Shown: in pieces, positions 40,423 through 46,489 of the stretch | Numbering within the stretch: position 1 is the stretch's first letter | Layout of the letters: the number at the start of each line of letters is the position of its first letter | From: Gammaproteobacteria bacterium | Lineage (GTDB): Bacteria > Pseudomonadota > Gammaproteobacteria > Eutrophobiales > Eutrophobiaceae | NCBI GenBank assembly: GCA_016193395.1 | Contig: JACPSH010000049.1 | Span: forward strand, 1-46,489 | Length of the DNA stretch: 46,489 bases | Direction of reading: 5' to 3' | Program-made: the position numbers and the translations under genes | Notes under the pieces: model-generated | Seen by the model: only the letters and a program-made list of their open reading frames with translations | The model's database searches: none | Told to the model about the DNA's origin: nothing

Positions 40423-40794
40423 CTACAGGCACTCCTCGCCCAACTGCTTGCAGGTGCGCCGGCATTTGCGTTCCATGCCCCCAGCACCCTTGTTGATCAG
40501 CAGGCATTCCTCGCCCCAGCGGACGCAGACGGTCATGCAGTTCCGCTCGTCGTCCTCGGCCGGCTCGGACGGCTTGAGCGAGTTCTGTGGAATGATGAGT
40601 TCGCCGGGCATCGGCTCAACTGTCTTGCCGGTCTCACCCGCATCCTGAGCAAGCAATACGGGGGGGGCCGGGACGCTGTCGGTGCCGGGGTTCGATGCCC
40701 GAGGCCCGGCGGCGCCATTCACGCCCAGCGCCAGAACGGGACCCGCCCAGACCGCGGCCGCCGCGACACACAGGTACCAGAATCCTCTCATCAT
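40423..40794 (-). CDS. Exported cysteine-rich protein with duplicated C-x3-C...GEECL motif
   Basis: From ATG 40794 (after GGAGGGAG) the 123-aa product has a signal peptide (MMRGFWYLCVAAAAVWAGPVLALG). A flexible, acidic and Pro-rich middle (about 25-85) follows. The C-terminal 40 residues hold six cysteines in two matching units: NCMTVCVRWGEECL and KCRRTCKQLGEECL, separated by LINKGAGGMER. This is an internal duplication of C-x3-C-x5-E-E-C-L, suggesting a small disulfide-bonded helical hairpin in the periplasm. The family is not recognised. An ATG at 40791 is equally possible. Confidence 0.65.
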   Translation of the reverse strand: MMRGFWYLCVAAAAVWAGPVLALGVNGAAGPRASNPGTDSVPAPPVLLAQDAGETGKTVEPMPGELIIPQNSLKPSEPAEDDERNCMTVCVRWGEECLLINKGAGGMERKCRRTCKQLGEECL

Positions 40795-40886
40795 CCACTC
40801 CCTCCACGCGTTAGCCATTAGACCGCCGACGGCCGCGGGGTTCAATAGGGTAAGCGGCGCCCGCCGCACGGAAACCCCCCATGAGA

Positions 40887-40919
40887 GAGACGCAAAACGG
40901 GGTTTTGCATCGCCCTGCT
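40887..40919. repeat. Second copy of the CGCAAAACGGGGTTTTGC palindrome
   Basis: GACGCAAAACGGGGTTTTGCAT followed by CGCCCTGC matches, in reverse orientation, the hairpin at 18557-18592. The inner GCAAAAC-cgg-GTTTTGC stem is perfect here, while the outer CAGGGTG arm is present on only one side. It overlaps the first base of the phoU stop codon region and separates phoU from the cysteine-rich gene's upstream end. A dispersed REP-like element is likely. Confidence 0.65.
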
Positions 40920-41589
40920 AGCTCCGGGGGCGGTTGAGATCGCGCATCTTCGCAGAAGTGATGTAGAGGATCTGTTCCCCGATGTTGGTAACGCGGTCTC
41001 CGACTCGTTCAAAGTTATGCGTCAGCCAGATCAGTTTCGTGCCGTTGGCAATCGCGTCCGGATTTTTGCGCATGAATTCGATGATTTCATTCACGACCTG
41101 GTGGTTCAATCGATCAAGATCGTCATCCGTCGCTGCGATGACTTCCGCTGCAACCGCATCCCGCTCTTCGTATGCGCGAAGCATCTTGCGCAGCATTTCC
41201 TCGGAGAGCGCGGCCATCTTCAAGATCTCCGACCATGCAGGAGGGAGGGGGTGGTCGGAGAGCGTGCGCACAATGCGGGCAATGTCAGCCACATGGTCCG
41301 CGATGCGCTCGAGTTCGACGGCGATGTGCAGTTCCGCCATCACCTCGCGCAGTTCGGTGGCGACCGGCTGCTGGCGGGCGATGAGTTCCACGCAGGCGTC
41401 GTGGATGGCTTCGTTGAGCTGATTGAAGTGCGCGTCTCTCTCGATGATCTCCCCGGCCCGGGCGCGATCCAGGTGATCGAGCGCATCGGCCACATCCAAA
41501 ATCGCCCGGCAGGCCAGCCGCCCCATGTCCATGATCTGCTGTCGAAGCGCCCGTTTCTCCCGTTCCAGCACGTTTCTCTCGACCTTCAT
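40918..41589 (-). CDS. phoU: Phosphate-signalling regulator PhoU
   Basis: A 223-aa all-helical protein with the two three-helix PhoU repeats, each with a metal-binding E-x-x-x-D-x-x-x-D-type motif (AVELERIADHVADIARIV about residue 95; HNFERVGDRVTNIGEQILY about residue 195). PhoU links phosphate import by Pst to the PhoR/PhoB system. The ATG at 41589 follows GGAGG; the open frame upstream to 41715 is not PhoU-like. No pst genes are next to it in this window. Confidence 0.92.
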   Translation of the reverse strand: MKVERNVLEREKRALRQQIMDMGRLACRAILDVADALDHLDRARAGEIIERDAHFNQLNEAIHDACVELIARQQPVATELREVMAELHIAVELERIADHVADIARIVRTLSDHPLPPAWSEILKMAALSEEMLRKMLRAYEERDAVAAEVIAATDDDLDRLNHQVVNEIIEFMRKNPDAIANGTKLIWLTHNFERVGDRVTNIGEQILYITSAKMRDLNRPRS

Positions 41590-41793
41590 CCCGCATCCTC
41601 CACGCCGTCTGTCCGATGCGATCCTTGGACGGTGACACTTCACCGCCAACGGCACTTTTACGATTGCGGCTCCGGATTGGCAAGTCTCGGTGGACGGAAA
41701 GATGATGTACGTCAATGGGGCGCAATCGCCCCGCAGGAAAACGATGAGGAGACGAATCCCTTCGTGGACCCGCGCCGACCCCCGCGCTCCGAA

Positions 41794-42246
41794 TCAGCTC
41801 TTCCCCGCCTGGATATGCGCGGCCAGTTCCGGCGTCGCTTGGCCGTCGACCAGCAGGCCCCTGTCGCGCTGATAGGCGCGAATGGCTTCGCGGGTACGAC
41901 TGCCCAGCACGCCATCCACCGGCCCCGGGTTGTAGCCCAGCCGGACCAGTCCGGACTGGATTTCGGCTACGGTGCTGCTCGTGACCGGCGGCTTTCCTGC
42001 CGCACCCTGTTTCCAGGCCGGCTGGCCCAGATTGATCTGGCTTTCATTGGTTACGGCTCCGGTCACCGCACCCGCTGCGGCGCCGATCGCCGCCGCCTCG
42101 AGGACGCTCAGTCCCGTTACCGCTCCCAGGATGGCGCCCGCACCGGCGCCGACTCCCGCGCCGCTGACGGCACGATCGCCCGGCGCCGTGCCGCATCCCG
42201 CCAGTGTCATGACCATCATCAGAATGAATGCCGCGAACGGTTTCAT
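41794..42246 (-). CDS. Lipoprotein with glycine-zipper segment and peptidoglycan-binding domain
   Basis: From ATG 42246 (AGGAGGT upstream) the 150-aa product has a lipoprotein signal with lipobox MTLAGC. A Gly/Ala-rich zipper follows (GVGAGAGAILGAVTGLS... about 30-65), then a PG_binding_1 domain (about 88-146) with VAEIQSGLVRLGYNPGPVDG and RTREAIRAYQRDRGLLVDG. It probably tethers or senses peptidoglycan from a membrane. It is a paralogue of the protein at 42956-43345, sharing the LGY-x-x-GPVDGVLG-x-RTR core. Confidence 0.82.
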   Translation of the reverse strand: MKPFAAFILMMVMTLAGCGTAPGDRAVSGAGVGAGAGAILGAVTGLSVLEAAAIGAAAGAVTGAVTNESQINLGQPAWKQGAAGKPPVTSSTVAEIQSGLVRLGYNPGPVDGVLGSRTREAIRAYQRDRGLLVDGQATPELAAHIQAGKS

Positions 42247-42255
42247 ACGCACCTC

Positions 42256-42756
42256 CTACTGCTGGAATCCGAGATTGACCTTTGACCCGCCCCGGCTGGC
42301 CGGCAGAATCCGCGGGGTGATTTGACCGATGGACGCCGGCTCGCCGAAATAAAAACCCTGCGCCGTATCGGATCCCATCGCGCGCAGCATTTCGACATTG
42401 GAGCGGGGCTCCACCCCTTCAGCGCAAACCCTGAAGTTCAGCCGCCGCGAGAGATCAATCAGCAGTTCGACGATCCGCGCCTCGCGGCCGGTTTCCGCGC
42501 CGGCGGACTGGCGTTGACGGATCGCGGCAACGCCGAACGAGTCTGGAATGTTCAGGTCGAGCACCACGAGGTCCGGGTCGCTTTCCGCCAGATGCGTTCG
42601 GAAATGCTCCAGATCCTCCGCGAGTGTGACCGTGTACCCGAGATTCCGAGCCGCGGGCCGGATGCATTTGATGGTCTTCGGGCGCATCGCCGCCAGAAGC
42701 AGGTGCGGGTCCCAGCCGGCCTGCGTATGCGATCCAGTGAATGTGCGCGTCTGCAT
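42256..42756 (-). pseudogene. Internally deleted receiver-EAL protein
   Basis: About 166 aa. The N-terminal part (about 25-80) resembles a response-regulator receiver (LGYTVTLAEDLEHFRTHLAE, then DPDLVVLDLNIPDSFG with the phospho-acceptor Asp). It jumps directly into the C-terminal third of an EAL phosphodiesterase domain: REARIVELLIDLSRRLNFRV, CAEGVEPRSNVEMLRAMG and QGFYFGEPASIGQI. The E-A-L motif and most catalytic metal ligands are missing, so c-di-GMP hydrolysis is not expected. It reads without stops, so it may be a recent in-frame deletion or a truncated regulator. The start at ATG 42756 is tentative. Confidence 0.6.
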
Positions 42757-42846
42757 ATTGACTCCGACGATAGTTAGGCAGGCAATTCGCGGCATCACTG
42801 CGCAATTCTTCACAAAATTCCCATTCAGCAGCCCTGCGCTCACAAA

Positions 42847-42898
42847 GATGTGAGTGCAGTCGCACATCGCTGAGCGGCAAGTGTGCAGTAGCGCACAT
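42847..42898. promoter_or_regulatory. Two related inverted repeats (possible operators)
   Basis: GATGTG (42847-42852)...CACATC (42863-42868), and GTGTGC (42881-42886)...GCGCAC (42891-42896). Both sites share the direct motif GTGCAGT-(A)-GC-(G)-CACAT (42854-42867 and 42883-42898). They lie 90-140 bp upstream of the receiver-EAL start. A dimeric regulator site is possible, but no candidate regulator is evident. Confidence 0.4.
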
Positions 42899-42955
42899 GG
42901 ACGGGTGTCCGCCTTGCGCCGTCGCGCGACGGATCGGCCAGACCCAGGGCGATAA

Positions 42956-43345
42956 CTACTTCGGCGCGGCGGCGGGCGGCTGCGACGGCGCGGGCATTTC
43001 TTCCCGCAAGCTGGACATCATCCGCAGATGCTGGGAAAGCTCCGGCGTGGCCAGTCCGTCCGTCAGCAGTCCATGATCGGCCTGATAGGTCCGGATGGCG
43101 CCGCGCGTACGCTCGCCGAGTACGCCGTCGACCGGGCCCGCGCCGTAGCCGAGAAGAATCAGACGGGCTTGAATGTCCTTGATCGTTTCCTGCTCGGCAA
43201 TCGCGTCCAGACCGGTGCCTTGCAGGCACGGCTCCGGCGTCGCGGAATCGCGTGTGTCCGCCGGTCTTCCTCCAGGTTGCAGCGATGCGCATGCGCCAGC
43301 GACGGCAATCAGCGCTCCGAGCAGGACAAATCGGGCCGCGTTCAT
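42956..43345 (-). CDS. Small lipoprotein with peptidoglycan-binding domain
   Basis: The 129-aa product has a lipoprotein signal with lipobox AVAGAC (Cys at about residue 19), then a linker and a PG_binding_1 domain (about 50-105): IKDIQARLILLGYGAGPVDG and RTRGAIRTYQADHGLLTDG. The C-terminus is Pro/Ala-rich. It is clearly related to the lipoprotein at 41794-42246, but lacks the glycine zipper. It is divergent from the DUF1993 gene. Confidence 0.8.
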   Translation of the reverse strand: MNAARFVLLGALIAVAGACASLQPGGRPADTRDSATPEPCLQGTGLDAIAEQETIKDIQARLILLGYGAGPVDGVLGERTRGAIRTYQADHGLLTDGLATPELSQHLRMMSSLREEMPAPSQPPAAAPK

Positions 43346-43490
43346 CGTGGACCAAGACTAATACAGGAAGGACGTTGCGTCACGGCGATTGCGGATCGGG
43401 ATCTGTGCCCGTACCTGCCGGGCCCGCGGACGAATCTGTGCGATAATGCGCGCCGACCCACAGAACAAAAACGACCCAAGGAGAACCTCC

Positions 43491-44039
43491 ATGCCGATTT
43501 CAATGTACCAGGCTTCGCTGCCCCCGCTTATTCACATGCTGAAGAATCTGAAAACCGTTTTGAAGAAGGGCGCAGTTTCCGCGGAAGCCAGGAAAATCGA
43601 TCCCAAGGTCCTGGTCGATGCACGCCTGTTTCCAGACATGTATCCGCTGTCGCGCCAGGTGCAGATCGCGTCCGACGTCGCCAAGGGCTGCGGCGCGCGA
43701 CTTGCGGGTATCGAACCCCCGAAATTCGAGGACAAGGAGTCCACGTTTGACGAACTCATCGCCCGTGTCGATAAGACGCTTAAGTTCCTCGCCGGACTGA
43801 AGGCCAAACAGATTGACGCCTCTGAGGGACGCACCATCACGCTGAAGTTTCCCAGCATGACACTGGACTTCACTGCCCGGGATTACCTGCAGAATTTCGT
43901 AATCACCAACTTCTATTTTCACGTCTCCATGGCGTACGCGATCCTGCGCCACAACGGCGTGGAAATCGGCAAGCGCGACTACCTCGGCGGCGGACCACGG
44001 CCACAGCGCAGGAAAGTGTCGAAGAAAAAGAAGCGTTGA
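43491..44039 (+). CDS. DUF1993 family protein
   Basis: The 182-aa protein starts MPISMYQASLPPLIHMLKNL and is all-helical by pattern, with QIASDVAKGCGARLAGIEPP and DYLQNFVITNFYFHVSMAYAIL, as in DUF1993 (DinB-like helical bundle). A Lys-rich tail (RKVSKKKKR) ends the protein. AAGGAG precedes the ATG at 43491, which is preferred over an in-frame start at 43389. Function is unknown for the family. A strong terminator follows. Confidence 0.85.
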   Translation: MPISMYQASLPPLIHMLKNLKTVLKKGAVSAEARKIDPKVLVDARLFPDMYPLSRQVQIASDVAKGCGARLAGIEPPKFEDKESTFDELIARVDKTLKFLAGLKAKQIDASEGRTITLKFPSMTLDFTARDYLQNFVITNFYFHVSMAYAILRHNGVEIGKRDYLGGGPRPQRRKVSKKKKR

Positions 44040-44063
44040 ATCAGCCGTCGCTTCGACGACAGT

Positions 44064-44097
44064 AAAGGGGACAGGATTGATCCTGTCCCCTTTTTTA
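44064..44097. terminator. Strong intrinsic terminator after the DUF1993 gene
   Basis: AAAGGGGACAGGAT and ATCCTGTCCCCTTT form a perfect stem with a 2-base loop, followed by TTTTTT on the + strand. On the minus strand the A-rich left side supplies Us as well, and the stop codon of the convergent lipoprotein lies in the T-run (44095-44097), so it likely works both ways. Confidence 0.9.
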
Positions 44098-44537
44098 TTG
44101 GTCTGTCTGCCTGAGGAAGACCAATTGTGATTCTTCCGAGAAGAGACTTTCGTCCTTGCCATGCGTCTTGAGGAACTCGACCCAATCGGCGGACGAAGCG
44201 TTGAAAACGGTCGTTTCGTAATCCGTTTGCAATATCCATGAAGCGATCGGCTTTTCCTTCGTGGCATCGCTGAATTGCTTCGTCATCAGCGGCCGCAGGA
44301 TGAACCGATCGCCATTGCGTTCGACGCGCGAAACCATGTGAAACGGGACCTGATGCAGCGAACGGTAGCCTTCGCTGGACGTGATATCACCGCCCGGTCC
44401 ATCCGCTAGCGTGTCGGCGAAAGTCACGTCGTTCACTTTATGATGACATCCGAAGTGTAAAAAGGGTCGCTGGACAGTACACAGCCGGCCAGCATCAAGG
44501 CCAAGGCAAGCGGAAGGGAGAATTTCAGGATCTTCAT
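44095..44537 (-). pseudogene. Frameshifted lipoprotein
   Basis: The ATG at 44537 begins MKILKFSLPLALALMLAGCV, an excellent lipoprotein signal (lipobox LAGC), but this frame ends after 34 codons (DVIIK-stop). The neighbouring frame continues for about 110 residues (KVNDVTFADTLADGPGGD to SQLVFLRQTDQ) up to the terminator. A TTTTT run at about 44459-44463 on the plus-strand complement is a likely slip site. Either a real frameshift, a sequencing error or a short lipoprotein followed by an unrelated ORF. Family not recognised. Confidence 0.5.
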
Positions 44538-44573
44538 GGACGAGATCATAGCCAGAAAGCGGCAGCCACTCCC

Positions 44574-44616
44574 CCATAAAAAAGAAAAGTGCCCTGCCCT
44601 TCCGTGGGCAGGACAC
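44574..44616 (-). terminator. Intrinsic terminator downstream of the BON-domain gene
   Basis: On the minus strand GTGTCCTGCCC (44616-44606) pairs with GGGCAGGGCAC (44599-44589), with one mismatch, and is followed by TTTTCTTTTTTAT. It lies just after the stop at 44628. Confidence 0.85.
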
Positions 44617-44627
44617 GGACGCCACGC

Positions 44628-45251
44628 TCAGCTCTTGCGGGTGCTCGCCGCACTATTCACCGCAGCCGACTGCTGGAACAGGCTGATCACCTTCTGCACG
44701 CCTTCAACCTGGCGCGCCGTCTCCATCGCGCGCTGGCCTTCCTCGACCGTGAGGAGACCCATCAGGTACACGATGCCGTTCTCCGTCACGACCTTGACGT
44801 TGAATGCGGTCGTATCCGGGTTTGTGACCAGACTGGTCTTCACCTTGGTCGTCAGCAACGTGTCGCTGCTCCGCGACGTGAGCGAGCTCGGCGCGCCAAC
44901 GGTCATCTCGTCAAAGACGAGTCTGACCTTCTCCACGTTACGCACGAGTTCCACGACCCGGCCACGCAGTGCCTCCGTGGGCGCTTCTCCCGTAACCAGC
45001 ACCATGCCGTTGTAACTGGTCATGTTGACGTGCGTCAGCCCGTTCAACTCCTCATCAGACATCAGGGCCTGCCTGGCCTTGAGTTCGATGGCCTCATCCT
45101 CGAGCATCGTGCCCGCGGTGCGACGGTCCGCAGCCACCGAAACAGCGCCCGCGGATCCCGCGGCTGCTCCCGCGATTGCCGCGGCGGCACAACCACCGAG
45201 GAACTCTGCAAGCATCAGCACGAAACAAATCTTCAAGGTAAGGTTTCGCAT
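44628..45251 (-). CDS. Outer-membrane BON-domain lipoprotein (DolP/YraP-like)
   Basis: A 207-aa protein. Lipoprotein signal with GGC lipobox (LAEFLGGCAAAA, Cys near residue 21), then two BON domains: about 60-115 (ELKARQALMSDEELNGLTHV to EKVRLVFDE) and about 130-190 (LLTTKVKTSLVTNPDTTAF to VEGVQKVISLFQ). The RTAGTMLEDEAIELKAR segment before BON1 is typical of DolP, which supports outer-membrane integrity and binds anionic lipid. The ATG at 45251 follows GGAGG at 12 bp. The mla-type genes in this window also act on envelope lipids, but they are not linked. Confidence 0.88.
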   Translation of the reverse strand: MRNLTLKICFVLMLAEFLGGCAAAAIAGAAAGSAGAVSVAADRRTAGTMLEDEAIELKARQALMSDEELNGLTHVNMTSYNGMVLVTGEAPTEALRGRVVELVRNVEKVRLVFDEMTVGAPSSLTSRSSDTLLTTKVKTSLVTNPDTTAFNVKVVTENGIVYLMGLLTVEEGQRAMETARQVEGVQKVISLFQQSAAVNSAASTRKS

Positions 45252-45595
45252 GACTCTATCCTCCACGTTGTGGATGGGACGAATGCGCGAGGCTGCACCA
45301 AGCCCGTTTTGTAGACTCGCATTCAGCGTACAGCCCGCGCGCCTGTTGCATCGCTGCTACAGTGCGATGTGTCTCTGCCTGTATATGAACGCTATGGCGG
45401 GTGCGATCGGCGTGATCGTTTTCACAGCAGCGAGGATCCAAGTGTGACCGGCTTCAAAGTGGGGAGATTGCGGCGAGAAGCAGCCACTTCGTGACCGCCT
45501 TGTTAATGTGGCTATCCTTGCCGTGCTCGTCCAGACCGTCCTTCCGGCGCTGTAGTGCAGTTGCGTTCCGGGGAAGAGACAGGTGAAGGGATGAA
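45252..45595. other. Intergenic stretch before the tRNA-Lys junction
   Basis: The 344 bp upstream of the BON-domain gene contain no gene I can support. The left part should hold that gene's promoter on the minus strand; no clear sigma70 boxes were seen. The right part runs up to the 3' end of the tRNA-Lys fragment. Confidence 0.5.
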
Positions 45596-46130
45596 TGGTG
45601 GGCCGTATAGGAATCGAACCTATAACCTTGGGATTAAGAGTCCGATTAAGGATCTGGCAGCGGCAACAGCCAGGCTGCTCGCAGGGCGCACTATAACTCC
45701 CTCTGGATGCTGGGAATGGACCGGCTACAAGACGGACGGCGGTTACGGGGCTGTATGGATAGAGGGCAAGCTCCGGGCCGTGCACAGAGTCGCCTACGAG
45801 CTTTTTAGGAAGCGGCCAGGCCGGAAGGTATCGCTATGCCATCGCTGCGATAACCGCGCCTGTTTCAATCCAGGCCATCTGCTGCCAGGTACGCAATTAG
45901 CGAACACTTTGGACGCGCAACTCAAGGGCCGGAAAGGTTCGTCCAGGAACCCGAAACACGCTGCTGCGGTTATGGGCGTGGAAATCCGCGGGCACCGGGC
46001 ACTCAAGCAATACGACAAGGAGCGCATCCTCGCCAGCCCACTATCCGACGAGTATTGGGCGATTAGGCTAGGCGTTAAGGCTTCGGTCATCAAACGCCTT
46101 CGGGCGCGGGCAAAATATGGGTCGCGATGA
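45591..46130 (+). CDS. HNH endonuclease with C-terminal helix-turn-helix
   Basis: The HNH_3-type nuclease is common in phages and mobile elements. The core begins with CWEWTGYKTDGGYGAVWI and KLRAVHRVAYELF, then SLCHRCDNRACFNPGHL, which has the C-x-x-C zinc ligands and the H-N-H residues, and GTQLANTLDAQLKGRKG. The end, PLSDEYWAIRLGVKASVIKR, looks like a helix-turn-helix. The ATG at 45591 would have the first 17 residues read through the antisense of the tRNA-Lys fragment, so the true start in the element may differ. Its stop overlaps the next ORF by 4 bp (ATGA). Confidence 0.75.
   Translation: MNGGPYRNRTYNLGIKSPIKDLAAATARLLAGRTITPSGCWEWTGYKTDGGYGAVWIEGKLRAVHRVAYELFRKRPGRKVSLCHRCDNRACFNPGHLLPGTQLANTLDAQLKGRKGSSRNPKHAAAVMGVEIRGHRALKQYDKERILASPLSDEYWAIRLGVKASVIKRLRARAKYGSR
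45596..45643 (-). tRNA. tRNA-Lys (anticodon CTT), 3' fragment at an integration junction
   Basis: On the minus strand, the 48 nt from GGA CTCTTAA TCCCA through the perfect T-arm ATAGG-TTCGATT-CCTAT to ACGGCCC-A-CCA are a tRNA-Lys 3' half. The 5' half (acceptor, D-arm and most of the anticodon 5' stem) is absent; identity ends after three bases of the stem. GATTAAG is repeated at 45632 and 45644. The break in the anticodon stem is a classic tyrosine-integrase attachment position. Confidence 0.75.
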
Positions 46131-46371
46131 AAGCCGCGTCCACCCGCCCCATCCTGCGCAGCTACGCGCCGGAATTCAGGGGGCGTGGCGAAGGCCACTC
46201 CCATCCTTACTTCCCTTTTGCCACCCGACATGAGGCCGAGAAAATGAAACACCTTTCCCTCTCCCCTGAGCTGAGGTTGCCGCTGGACGTCGCTGGCGAG
46301 GCCGTTGGCCTGATCGCCAATCGCGGAGCTGGCAAAAGTTATACGTCCGCCGTGGTCGAGAACCTTGCGGG
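46127..46371 (+). CDS. P-loop ATPase, probably HerA/DUF853-like, broken
   Basis: The frame opens at ATG 46127, overlapping the HNH stop, with another ATG at 46244. The recognisable part is LPLDVAGEAVGLIANRGAGK followed by SYTSAVVENL, where the Walker A (GLIANRGAGKS) fits HerA/DUF87-type ATPases found in integrative elements. After about 46371 the frame stays open to the window end but no longer resembles the family; the opposite strand carries a different gene there. Only the P-loop portion is supported. Confidence 0.45.
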
Positions 46372-46489
46372 CGTATCGTCCAGATCGTTCGCTCACGTTC
46401 AGCTTTGCTGCGCCCTCGGCTTGTGTCGGCACGTCGGCAAATTTGCCGACCTGGCGCTGTCCATCCGTAAGTGTCGCAAGTCGAGCAAG
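46352..46489 (-). CDS. ParB-like DNA-binding protein fragment, truncated at both ends
   Basis: The minus strand is open from the window end and reads LATLTDGQRQVGKFADVPTQ, then AEGAAKLNVSERSGRYARKV and LDHGG. The N-V-S-E-R-S-x-R-x-A-R-K-V-L-D-H-G pattern is the helix-turn-helix region of ParB-like or phage methyltransferase-associated proteins. Similarity stops at about 46352, where the + strand ATPase fragment begins. The open frame continuing to 45794 is the antisense of the ATPase and HNH genes. Confidence 0.45.

Noticed and set aside
45794-46432. 212-codon minus-strand frame presented as one gene
   Set aside because: Only its first part (46489-46352) resembles a real protein; the rest is antisense to the HNH and ATPase genes.

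Overview
The window is GC-rich chromosomal DNA, almost certainly from a gammaproteobacterium. The strongest pointer is the block tig-clpP-clpX-lon-hupB-ppiD next to fabI and an oppABCDF-type transporter, an order recalled from Pseudomonas (PA1801-PA1811 in P. aeruginosa). Mla-type lipid transport genes, a DolP-like BON lipoprotein, FadB/FadA-type beta-oxidation enzymes and a class I PHA synthase also indicate a diderm proteobacterium that stores polyhydroxyalkanoate. I do not assign a genus.

Layout. 1-4050 (+): the 3' part of a DNA-deoxyinosine glycosylase, a secreted beta-lactamase-fold serine hydrolase, a CopG/RelE-type toxin-antitoxin pair with its own promoter and operator-like palindrome, a glutamine-amidotransferase-like protein and two VOC-fold proteins. 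4116-4590: a 177-bp tandem repeat built of REP-like palindromes. 4600-9462 (-): HMG-CoA lyase, leuC, leuD and phaC in one tight run. 9591-13482 (+): a small membrane protein and a very long Sel1-repeat protein with six basic-aromatic GFF-RLF motifs. 13546-16314: mlaF-mlaE-mlaD, with the MlaC-like gene convergent. 16603-18393 (+): a small unknown protein and glutathione reductase, followed by a run of strong hairpins. 18791-24030 (-): acyl-CoA synthetase, FadB/FadJ-like protein and thiolase, together a fatty-acid beta-oxidation locus. 24088-31466 (+): oppA, oppB, oppC, fused oppDF, fabI and a DAACS symporter. 31529-40195 (-): ppiD, tRNA-Asp, tRNA-Val, hupB, lon (with a near-consensus heat-shock promoter), clpX, clpP, tig and tRNA-Leu, which form the protein-quality-control block. 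40423-45251: a cysteine-rich exported protein, PhoU, two related peptidoglycan-binding lipoproteins flanking a deleted receiver-EAL remnant, a DUF1993 protein, a frameshifted lipoprotein and the BON-domain lipoprotein.

Right edge (45596-46489): the 3' half of a tRNA-Lys(CTT) gene, broken in the anticodon stem, marks the junction with foreign DNA. That DNA carries an HNH endonuclease, the start of a P-loop ATPase and, on the opposite strand, a fragment of a ParB-like DNA-binding protein. The last two run head-on into each other near 46350-46371, so this stretch is either a rearranged mobile element or an assembly chimera.

Most of the window is ordinary core genome. The parts that deserve attention are the Sel1/GFF-RLF protein, the tRNA-Lys-associated element with its broken genes, the hairpin and tandem-repeat arrays, the duplicated-cysteine-motif exported protein and the heat-shock promoter of lon. 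All assignments rest on motif recognition by eye; no database search was run.
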